Origin: JBDHWG01 sp046328525
GTDB lineage: Bacteria; Chloroflexota; Anaerolineae; Epilineales; JAHCIE01
Direction: 5' to 3'
Length of the DNA: 39,722 nucleotides
Assembly (NCBI GenBank): GCA_046328525.1
Contig: JAXLWK010000017.1
Location: 1 to 39,722, forward strand
Made by a program: the position numbers and the translations under genes. The notes under the pieces are model-generated. The model ran no database searches, was not told the origin of the DNA, and saw only the letters and a program-made list of their open reading frames with translations. Shown here piece by piece: positions 35,701 to 39,722 of the stretch (the first letter of the stretch is position 1; every line of letters begins with the position of its first letter).

Positions 35701-37260
35701 AACGCCGTCGTTGTCAATGTCGTCGTCCCACGCATCGGGGATGCCGTCGCTATCGGTGTCGGGACAGACCAGGCTCTTGCCGTCGGCGGCAGACGAGCAG
35801 ACCGCGCCGTCGGGGATGCCGTCTTGATTGGTGTCGTCCAGGAGCGGGTTCAGCGTCCAGACTTTGCCGTGGGCGTCGGTGTAGCCCTGCGCCTCCAACG
35901 TGTCGGTGATGCCGTCGTGGTCGGTGTCGGCCAACGCATAGTTCGTGCCGAGGCACCACTCGTCGCCGTTGCTCAGTCCATCCCCGTCCTGATCATCGCC
36001 TGCCTGGACGCCCTGGTCGGTGTAGAGCACGCGGCAATCCCGCAGGTCCGTGGCTGGCTGACTCGGCGCGGAGCGAGCCGCGGTGGGCGCGGTCGGCAGG
36101 CGCGCCGAGTCGGCGGCTGGTCCCAAGAGCGCGGCAGTATCTGGCAGCGGCAGCGCCCCCACCTCCACCATTGCCCTGTGGAGCGTCGCCGCCTCGGCGA
36201 CGCGGGCCTGGAAGCCGGCGAGCAGACCTGCGTTGACCAGTGGCCCGCCCACCATCGAGAGAATCGTCACGCCGACGACGGCCGCGTACACCTGACGGCG
36301 GCGGCGCGAGTCGAGCAGCACCACGGCGAGGCCCGCCAGGAGCAGAGCAGCGGTCAGGAGCGCCACGTCGCCGATCGCCGCGGTCGAGACGCCATCGCCC
36401 TGTGGCGCCGATAGCGGCGCAGCGTCGGCCGGCGGGAGGGTCAGCGCACCGCTCGGCCCGGCGACGGGCGCGGCGACCGGCGGCAGGGCGTCGCCGAAGC
36501 GCGAGAAGTCCACCACCATGTGCAGATGGCTGTCGTCCAGGCCGCCCTCGTTGGGCATGCTCAGGTCGAGGATCTGCCGCCGCACGCGGCCTTCGCCGTC
36601 CACCCACAGCTCGCCCATCCCGCGCATGGCTGCCAGCCGCGCGCTGCGGCCAATCGTCACGCCCGCCGGAACGCGGTCGGCCAGCAGTTTCTGCATGCGG
36701 TCGCGCTGGTACTCCGCGTAGCGCCCCCCATCAATGCCAAACGTGTAGCGCTCCAGGGAGCCGCCCGCCGTCCGCAGCGGCTCCATCCTGCTGACGTTCA
36801 CCACCGCGCTCAGATAGCCGAGGTAGTCGCCGTCGGGCAGCGCGCTTTCGAGCGGGTTGTCCACGGCCTGCCAGCGCTCCTGGTAGCCGACATAGGCCTT
36901 GCCATCCACAATGCGCACGTCGAGGGACGGCGTCGTCTGGTCGGCGCGCATGGAGAGGCGCACGTCCGGCGTGTCGTCGGCCCGACGGCTGCCCGGCACG
37001 ATGTCGCCTTCGACGCGCAGCGCCGCCTGGCCGTCGGTGCGGGCAAGGTTGGCGGCCGTCACGCGCGGCGCGAGGGTCTGGCGCACATCGGCGGTCAGGT
37101 GATACGGCGCAGCCGCGCGGGTGGCGCGTAGCGCGGCGAGCACCGGCGCGTCGGGGGCGGCGTGGTAGCTGCGGGCCAGGGCGTAGACACCGGCGGCTAC
37201 GAGCAGCGGCGCCAGCAGCAAACCGATGAGCAAAACCAGGCGGCGACTCTGACCTTTCAT
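23749..37260 (-). CDS. Giant modular surface protein, copy 2 (4503 aa)
   Basis: Residue n maps to base 37260-3(n-1). It is colinear with copy 1: anchor helix (about 8-27), LolA/LppX-like domain (30-290), two membrane helices (about 305-365), calcium repeats (417-540), unrecognised core (540-1470) with membrane helices near 1135-1245, calcium repeats (1470-1607), Ig-like domains, seven FG-GAP repeats (about 2033-2442), three beta-helix modules (about 2493-3300), Ig/FN3-like domains, CBM9/DOMON-like domain (about 3835-4010), and an Ig-like tail ending Y-T-L-Y-F-P-T-I plus 8 residues. The start at 37260 has AGGGGG 7 bases upstream and begins directly with the basic/hydrophobic anchor; the in-frame upstream ATG at 37326 overlaps the end of copy 3. 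An in-frame palindromic insertion lies at 25802-25848. It probably shares a transcript with copy 3. Extracellular, membrane-anchored and calcium-binding is well supported; the biological role is not known. Confidence 0.85.
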   Translation of the reverse strand: MKGQSRRLVLLIGLLLAPLLVAAGVYALARSYHAAPDAPVLAALRATRAAAPYHLTADVRQTLAPRVTAANLARTDGQAALRVEGDIVPGSRRADDTPDVRLSMRADQTTPSLDVRIVDGKAYVGYQERWQAVDNPLESALPDGDYLGYLSAVVNVSRMEPLRTAGGSLERYTFGIDGGRYAEYQRDRMQKLLADRVPAGVTIGRSARLAAMRGMGELWVDGEGRVRRQILDLSMPNEGGLDDSHLHMVVDFSRFGDALPPVAAPVAGPSGALTLPPADAAPLSAPQGDGVSTAAIGDVALLTAALLLAGLAVVLLDSRRRRQVYAAVVGVTILSMVGGPLVNAGLLAGFQARVAEAATLHRAMVEVGALPLPDTAALLGPAADSARLPTAPTAARSAPSQPATDLRDCRVLYTDQGVQAGDDQDGDGLSNGDEWCLGTNYALADTDHDGITDTLEAQGYTDAHGKVWTLNPLLDDTNQDGIPDGAVCSSAADGKSLVCPDTDSDGIPDAWDDDIDNDGVPNRYDISPFGVPDPSHPGGRVTPPFRPSVDLTISGAYTGSVVYVDLQVQPQNPAHLRYALSWLDWPADDKGQIQDLDNSTQDVQLIPMLEFTTTVKPRLAAQYGVGVITLTNAANTAYRLWVPLQTVADGGQMSAFGAHFALTDDEVRPSLALNGGRIVWLARANLDSWANCKDAGGGQNAQNCQIQTAPSVIASYYDDGLRVTGMQISQSRDAQVAVFGAPKVAAVAPAGAADEGRVMLGLVSGLVPTFLGYSQPTLAQLAQNFSAPANAPYVNTFGLDPSLITTTYKTYAHRDEALATTSATTTQQLLSAAYAPCAAATAGVVTPTLAIAYQESSGVLDMGSRLVSIGNGDPNVQSVAPITFNVPLGEASLSTLRRVQLSQYTCAVDAATRKPVWQALTIDRSLKEMARRYPTAAQDSTWLPTQLLVSMLTFGLSRVVSVNGRALPYMGETADFTKFATWNQSGAGTTTLPDYVRAAYGLDGLVADFATRGAVEAYHAWQGQVGSSDFWSYVGPMVGMPLLKLVFYTVRVYRGLPGKVLVDYFALTDTSEFEDVPRLERLGQALRASWRSWTGAAAAETEMAAGLAVKDETGVEIVDETGAASEAKWFDRLTDLVGVGLLIYSIASLWSAYAQQSAVISGIARDDALATARASTLLNIFLWAFDVILGQFAASGVGLLVEAILLIIIYVIIGAATGDWDPLNVIAHITEWFASMILQVDLYVNQPTVGLSPPNMVIDPGQRLSQGALISSTVELTMTAVTTLTASTSVKGVDNSQMDLGCQYCNGRQGTIDDVKSSWAVARIETDPGFNNGQAPAWTANYSLTNGIGVGQGVDHSAVCDSDDTVATKNSKNCANTLSISFKVTQAGRNLLLPFLNQLEANLAYQKCEGFIKYNCSADMNYSHGPNRQDNPDDYPQARSSLYLDILPADLDSLWSWDVKDPISNQGYTGWNTDRDGDGLPDTLEAQYGADPTKWDSDGDGLSDGYEVYVSRTDPAKADTDGDGLSDGYEARLGLDPLNKDTDGDGLLDGEEVCHLDATGGVVGGWDVRLDSGRTVHVCSDPNKADEDADGLTDSQERAAATSPWAPNTAPGLTLTVAPTTSHNGSVYTVVRPGGSLTATLSVVNTTADPLNKPMTLGYDPKVLGALIVQRQTGSPGYNGPSPTAGASRLTWPFPQQPLHTAEALTATLQGTLAASVGQSGRTTLQATVPYTDYVANTARVLSTTREVRVDADRPSSSLSAPMAGQVISATRFIVGGQAADPTSWVVKVETRIQGQSYPGGAAYDTGWQTAAGADTWSYGWSVPGDGPYTIQSRATDYVGYVETTAAGTAVVVDRTPPVAAFAGLRDGAALQNIHNHTVTLTGVASDTVSVSPKVAGVSLVQLSIDNRPWRNVAEFTADNPPTAAWTYDWTLDDALYGSHALAVRAVDALGQVGPLSRVKVFIDLLPPNDVWSNASDQVSATGVFTFEGHADDLGYVPLPSRPQSLATNAGASLDAATVATAWVMPPGPTDSITQTVVWLGDLNGDGRADFAVGLPASHVGGKDRAGQVDIVYGKAGGWPVVPAAFALDAGGGRVLGQTAGGGLGQSIAPAGDVNGDGLSDFLVGDPANNAVYLIFGQAGPLGDLSPTALTQASFRERGKVFTVKQGQVGQWLAAAGDVNGDGFDDLLVGVTGLPGGKGIVYLVLGSNAATGALAKSQTFALDTPIGPPVVAAAFAADTNGARAVGVGDLNGDGYADFVIADPANALGSAPGVYVMLGGPTYGPRASPPRVNPAQAANGSFHAAPGVGQRVAPLGDVNGDGLPDFAYSDGNTPHIAYGRASGWRANMTPDVTFTYTAPAPNGPIVGVGDVNADGKNDIALGTISGRAYLVLGAADLAQNQPVQAQLGNVNQIASAPFASVADVNCDASSDLLIVPRNDGAAPSAATRAARRAQRAELSLGPATAPRALTSLPTSERDADVVQARPAAKAAAAAAVTRYVDDDYCATCANDGRAWGVTAFATLQAALNAAVSGDTVQLNPGVYGPASIPAGKNDLTIQGVDADAVFIDAGGGIGLQVYPPGGAGGQGITVQRLTIRNAATGIQVNGGGAPGSTNLDDPANIRIANVLLYLDRPNSLGMDLRTSNVDARRVTLVANAPGVSLLNNTSPVVNAVYLRDSLLVALPNAAPRPQWWQSSGLQTVFLNTHNGFAGPAGSASDWASAPTGTAATLMTLGQAAFYDTLRGVFRLTPGSAAMGQATEGGDLGYYTYHPPVWVNPTYCEKCANNGHAWNVTAFNDVQSAVNSGAQRVLVEPGLYRERVSLVNGVRIFGSGAALTVVAPPTSTIGSLVSAEGVQDASLALLTLAGDGRQDGVRVDAGAQISVTRAIIRNTATAVAIDGAAGGAMAAVSNNTLVNNVNGVAAANCGSLDVEDTVFAFHTGTALGYQGCAATRLHNFNAFWRNGQDQALPSGDSPGQGNVFADPRFENPSQLDFRPRADSPLVDAGDPSLPTPPGSGARVDIGYVESAQAAVYVSPSYCAQCANDGLEWGVDAFTTIQAGIAHIPPIDGVFTVGVAPGTYSESLTLRSGVRLVGAGADTTVIDAGGAGNVLTLNGVTNVEVAGFTLQNAGGAAGNANVVVSGFSNAITITHNVLQTSGGGGAIFNDASTGMFLFNTVANNSGAGLTLADPGTWAHARFNTFAYNGGVAVTDGGQGQLFNAYNLFYQNSGGDFAGNVQLDPTSIQGKDPQFVDPNPADGATDYSLVIGSPAVDAVAPGDWQPVPLGGGARADLGYAELLATPLSLLFGKVGTSCALGSSGVASVQVGVSYVTDASVSPEQTMPAPSAWRDASLATPGGVGSYWTLPVNMAAGGPVYQGDGLYRLYTRPADAVGNTVTRTTSLFRATFIADGTAPSVNLITPTTGLVTSAPAVVLQATASDTIPLGGTAQNNLARVYFSVDGAAVTATQSLGANPTYRQTVTLSDGPHAVTAVAVDRAGNVGRSATAQISVQTTRNEAALTSPSPGSFVVSATLSLAGPVHFAATDGNGQVEVLVDGVSAGMATLDNPLARSTTWHKGVTLAGEGVHTIILRASRSAGASGATDTPVTLTKDSVAPTLDIRATTQPITRTIILNGTYSDTTSGVAAVDVSVDGGFTYSPATELVNNTWTYVYRAPPGVDLTRFPLRVRAADRAGNRTVQSGFFLVDNLGPSPFVSTASPDPGSHLTAPATASLFWAPLHDGSGEPTVIAVTDQTSNTIPVGGTPFTGRSYIASFPAAGAWYVHLQSRDGSGNTTTRHYGPWFVETNGGPVALTSVSRGPTEVGATRDVPSGASSHWQSSIIVDGLMNVAGGEWRLATERLDVDPRPTRSQSLWASFDAASLYLGWRGARWGINGTGYVYLDTQPGGAATPWAGPEGAAAHAVAGKQLPFAADYVVVLQPQPGLWRWDGAAWQPETVGAVRAGPDGDTEMRLSWSTLGTSAAADIRLLAFDAYQDRILSVFPTNQSVLGPWTSAYHWASVTPGTAPNAGQPTGDHVSLGVRRSRATPPLIGPGATATWILDISNLDRVAVTEVRLDLAASAPLTLEAIQGAPGAPAGGSWTIPLGDLPPGPRLPITVTARLAAGVTGIDAVTLTAQVRTNAPSGDVTLAQSRASLAVDNAPPQVRIDLPTGATMRTGPTTVSGVVRDESGVSFVEVRVGDGPWRAALGDLGGVFQVRNWRVGVEAPAGGSFVIQARAHDIFGQTSAPVSASVTVDNTPPQATLNLPSAVLRATSGVLVGTVTDPFPGAGAIQRVEVQIDDGEWRVAPAPYPLVSTTGAPPSTRAWRLPWRLPQEEGVPHRLRVRATDAAGNVGAPSARQTVTVDNVAPTSTLDYPLGGAAAPEACLRVAQGNILMWGTARDGWGVSRAQVSVDGGQTWTDALIGGAAADLLANTLCHDAASKADAGATLWAAVVPAPPGPLALRARAIDRAGNVGALQPPLRIQHTEAPPARPYTLYFPTIKSGVEPTR
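25802..25848. repeat. REP-like palindrome inserted in frame inside giant gene 2
   Basis: The arms gtagcgccgacttcagtc (25802-25819) and gactgaagtcagcgctac (25831-25848) are complementary at 17 of 18 positions. Each arm also contains its own small hairpin: gccgact-tc-agtcggc (25807-25822) and gctgact-ga-agtcagc (25828-25843). At this place copy 2 has 17 more residues than copy 1, between the G-P-W-F-V linker and the W-Q-S-S start of the CBM9-like domain. The element therefore looks like an insertion that kept the frame. Confidence 0.75.
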
Positions 37261-37267
37261 GACACAA

Positions 37268-37273
37268 CCCCCT
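37268..37273 (-). promoter_or_regulatory. Ribosome binding site of giant gene 2
   Basis: AGGGGG on the minus strand, 7 bases before the ATG at 37260. It lies in the 34-base gap after the stop of copy 3 and supports the shorter start. Confidence 0.55.
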
Positions 37274-37294
37274 AGGACTGGCCTGATGCTGAAC

Positions 37295-39722
37295 TCAATT
37301 TGCCGCGCCAACGTACCACGGCCCATAGTGGCGCAGCGTCAGGTTGCCATAGGCGTCCCGCGCCGCCAGGTGGATGTACCACGCCCCGGCCGTGGCGAAG
37401 GTGGCCGTGGTAGCCGTCACGTTCGGCCCGCGGCTCACCACCTGCGTCGGCAGGCTGTCGGCCGTCTGGTCGGCGAGCGCCAGCATCGAGACGCTGCCGC
37501 TGCCGTCCGTCGGCGGCGTCCAGCTCACCGTAACCTGGGCCGGCGCGGTAAGGTGCTGGCCGACATCGGGCGCAAACTGCGGCGCGAAGCCGCTCGGCCC
37601 CCAGTTGTCGGCCAGGGCGTACAGCGGCTGCACGGTGGATTGGCCGGCCGCGTCGGCCGCCCTCACCTGGACGCGGTAGTAGCGCAAGTCAGACTTGAGC
37701 GGCGGCGTCCAGGTGGCGCTCCACGTTGCGCCCGCCACGCCGGCCGGATACCAGTTGGCCCCACCGTCCAGGCTGTACGCGACCGACGTCACGGGAACGC
37801 CGCTCGCGCCCGGCTGAGCAGTCCCGCCTAGCTTCAGCGTCTGAGTCACGACTACGTCGCTCGTCGTTGGCGAGGTGATGGTCAGGCTCGGCTGCGCCCG
37901 GCTCAGGGTGAGATGGCTCGGCGTGGCCGCGGCCAGCGTGCCCGGCGTCTGTCGCCCGGCCACGGCCGCCAGGGTGTACCCGCCCTCGGTGGTCGCGCTG
38001 AACACGGCTGTCCAGCGCGTCAGCGCGCCGACGGGCGCGGCCAGTGTCGCCGGGGCGACCGACTGGCCGTTGGCGTAGAGGGTGACGGAGGCCGGCCCGG
38101 CGGCGCTGGTGAAGCGCGCGTAGCCCTCCACCGTCCACAGGCCAGGGCTACCGGCCGCGCCGTCTCGCGGCGAGATGATCGTCGCGACGTCGGTGGGCGT
38201 TGTAGCGGTGATCGTCCGCGGCGGTGTGCGCGTCTCGTTGCCCGCTCGGTCCCGGGCCACGACGGCCACCTGGTGGCGTCCATCGCTTAGCGGCGTCACG
38301 GCGCGGTAGACGCGGCCCTGCCCACTGTCGGGGGCCGCCGGGTCATCGGCCGGGTCGGCGGCGAGCGCGATGCCGTCCACCAGGACGCTGACGCCGGCGA
38401 CGTTGTCGCGCAGGCCGCGCCCCGTGTTGGCATAGTCGGCGACCCGCGCCTCGACGGTGATCGCGGCGGCCGCCGTGACCAGGCCGTCGGCGGGCGCGAG
38501 CAGCGTCACCTGGGGCGGCGCGCTGTCGGCGACGATCTCGCCGCGGAACCACGCCCGCCCATCCGTCACCCGGTTGCCGGCAGTGTCTGCCCCGCGCGCG
38601 TAGAGCCGATATAGACCGTCGCCCGCGCTCGGCGTCAGGGCCGCCGACCAGTACGAGCCGACCTGGCCCACGCTCGTGACACTCGCCGCCGTCCACGTCA
38701 GGGGGAGAGTCGCCGTCACTGGCTGCGTCGCGTCCACAACCCGGCTCAGGCCCACCTCGACCGACGCGATGCCGGCCGCGCCCGCCGCGCACGTCGCGCC
38801 CTCCTTGCCCAGGAGCAGCGTCAGCGGGACGGCGAGCCGCTCGCTATAGCCGATGTCTACCCGCCTGCCGCCACCGACGGGAACGGGCGCAGGCGGATCG
38901 CCGGCGTCCACGGCGGGCGAAGGGCGCTGGAGTCGGTAGTCGTTCGCGGCGGGGTTCATGAACCTGGGGTCCTTGCCCAGGATGTCGTGCGGCCCGGCGG
39001 CCACCCCCGAATAGTCCACCAGGTTGCCGAAGACCAGGTTGTAGTCGGTGAACAACTGGCTGCCATCGTTGGTCTGTAGCCCGTTCGCGCCGTTGCCGGC
39101 GATGATGTTGTCGCGGACGTTGAACCACGTCGAGTTGGCGGTCGAGCCAATACCGTCGCTCACGTTCCCGACGATGGTGTTGTTCAGCAGCAACCCCGTC
39201 GCGCCCGCCAGCCGCACACCGCTGGAGTTGTTGCGCAGGACGGTGCGAGTCACGGTGATGTAGTGGGAGAAGTCGGTAATCTCCACGCCGGCGACCGGCG
39301 AGGCGCTCAGGCCGGAGCCGGTGATGGTCAGGCCGCTGACTTCGACGTGCAGGGCGTTGGCGATGCGCACGACGCTCTTCCCGCCGCCCCCGCCGTCAAG
39401 CACCGTCTTGTCCGCGCCGCTGCCGATGAGGCGCACGTAGCTGGGCAGACTGACTTGCTCAGGGTACGTCCCCGGCCCGACGCCGACGGTGAGCGGGAGG
39501 CCGCACGGCCCGCTGCGCTGGCAGTTGACGCCGAGCGCCGTCTGGAAGCGGTTCGCGGCGGCGACGGCATCCCCGACGGCGCTGAAGGCGTCCACGCCCC
39601 AGTCGAGGCCGTCGTTCACGCAGGCGGCGCAGTAGTCATCGTCGGCGTAGAACGCCGCCTGGCCGGTCTGAACGTAGCCAATGTCCACGCGCCCGCCGCT
39701 GCCGGGCGGCGTCGGGTCAGTG
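37295..39722 (-). CDS. Giant modular surface protein, copy 3, C-terminal 808 residues (5' end outside window)
   Basis: The frame is open to the right edge. It begins with D-P-T-P-P-G-S-G-G-R-V-D-I-G-Y, the linker that precedes the third beta-helix in copies 1 and 2. Then come the Y-C-A-A-C-V-N-D-G motif, a beta-helix (V-G-P-G-T-Y, N-S-S-G-V-R-L, N-N-T-I-V-G-N), and four or five Ig/FN3-like domains ending with R-H-Y-G-P-W-Y-V and a stop. Copies 1 and 2 continue from this point for about 700 more residues, so copy 3 lacks the CBM9-like domain, the last Ig-like repeats and the LYFP tail. A GTG at 39688 is an internal valine codon, not a start, because homology continues upstream of it. The stop is 34 bases before copy 2, indicating an operon. 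Sequence similarity to copies 1 and 2 is lower than theirs to each other. Confidence 0.8.
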   Translation of the reverse strand, partial: TDPTPPGSGGRVDIGYVQTGQAAFYADDDYCAACVNDGLDWGVDAFSAVGDAVAAANRFQTALGVNCQRSGPCGLPLTVGVGPGTYPEQVSLPSYVRLIGSGADKTVLDGGGGGKSVVRIANALHVEVSGLTITGSGLSASPVAGVEITDFSHYITVTRTVLRNNSSGVRLAGATGLLLNNTIVGNVSDGIGSTANSTWFNVRDNIIAGNGANGLQTNDGSQLFTDYNLVFGNLVDYSGVAAGPHDILGKDPRFMNPAANDYRLQRPSPAVDAGDPPAPVPVGGGRRVDIGYSERLAVPLTLLLGKEGATCAAGAAGIASVEVGLSRVVDATQPVTATLPLTWTAASVTSVGQVGSYWSAALTPSAGDGLYRLYARGADTAGNRVTDGRAWFRGEIVADSAPPQVTLLAPADGLVTAAAAITVEARVADYANTGRGLRDNVAGVSVLVDGIALAADPADDPAAPDSGQGRVYRAVTPLSDGRHQVAVVARDRAGNETRTPPRTITATTPTDVATIISPRDGAAGSPGLWTVEGYARFTSAAGPASVTLYANGQSVAPATLAAPVGALTRWTAVFSATTEGGYTLAAVAGRQTPGTLAAATPSHLTLSRAQPSLTITSPTTSDVVVTQTLKLGGTAQPGASGVPVTSVAYSLDGGANWYPAGVAGATWSATWTPPLKSDLRYYRVQVRAADAAGQSTVQPLYALADNWGPSGFAPQFAPDVGQHLTAPAQVTVSWTPPTDGSGSVSMLALADQTADSLPTQVVSRGPNVTATTATFATAGAWYIHLAARDAYGNLTLRHYGPWYVGAAN

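Noticed and set aside
9548..37260. LPXTG-type sortase signals on the giant proteins
   Set aside because: No LPXTG-like motif followed by a hydrophobic stretch and basic tail was seen at either C-terminus.
37261..37326. Upstream in-frame start for giant protein 2 at 37326
   Set aside because: It would overlap the end of copy 3 and precede the ribosome site; the anchor sequence begins at 37260.

Overview
The window is GC-rich, densely coded bacterial DNA, probably from a Chloroflexota (Anaerolineae/Caldilineae-like) organism. This rests on gene content, not on a marker gene: very large modular surface proteins built from parallel beta-helix, FG-GAP and calcium-repeat domains, short C-terminal LYFP-type tails, a SARP-like regulator with an NB-ARC/TPR body, and dispersed intergenic palindromes. 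No rRNA, tRNA, CRISPR array or transposase gene was seen.

Region 1 (1-2131, minus strand) is the start of a glycan operon. In transcription order it holds a specialised NusG-like antiterminator (1595-2131), a GHMP kinase of the heptose-7-phosphate kinase type (442-1518) and a polytopic membrane glycosyltransferase running off the left edge (1-429). The roughly 590-base gap upstream (2132-2719) holds a candidate promoter with two tandem 12-bp repeats and a leader with several hairpins.

Region 2 (2720-9489) holds a large regulator on the minus strand (NB-ARC ATPase, TPRs, winged helix, BTAD). It is divergent from a plus-strand run of three genes: a DHFR/RibD-C-like reductase, a DinB/DUF664-like helical-bundle protein and a GH127-type beta-L-arabinofuranosidase. 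Good sigma70-like promoters face both ways between 6173 and 6420. A strong hairpin at 9505-9532 separates the plus-strand genes from the convergent giant gene.

Region 3 (9548-39722, minus strand) is a tandem family of giant paralogous surface proteins: copy 1 (4517 aa), copy 2 (4503 aa) and the C-terminal 808 residues of copy 3, which enters from the right edge. Copies 1 and 2 are colinear: N-terminal membrane anchor, LolA/LppX-like domain, two membrane helices, thrombospondin-3-like calcium repeats, a long unrecognised core with its own membrane helices, a second calcium-repeat array, Ig-like domains, a seven-repeat FG-GAP propeller, three beta-helix modules each opened by a Y-C-x2-C motif, more Ig-like domains, a CBM9/DOMON-like domain and a final Ig-like tail. 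Copy 3 stops early, before the CBM9-like part. Copies 3 and 2 are 34 bases apart and probably co-transcribed. Copies 2 and 1 are separated by a 647-base repeat-rich spacer with its own candidate promoter. A palindromic repeat has inserted in frame inside copy 2.

My reading, which is inference, is a cell-surface region. The glycan operon and its regulators sit beside a set of giant calcium-binding exoproteins suited to adhesion or envelope architecture. The giant family, its undescribed membrane core and the repeat insertion are the most novel material.
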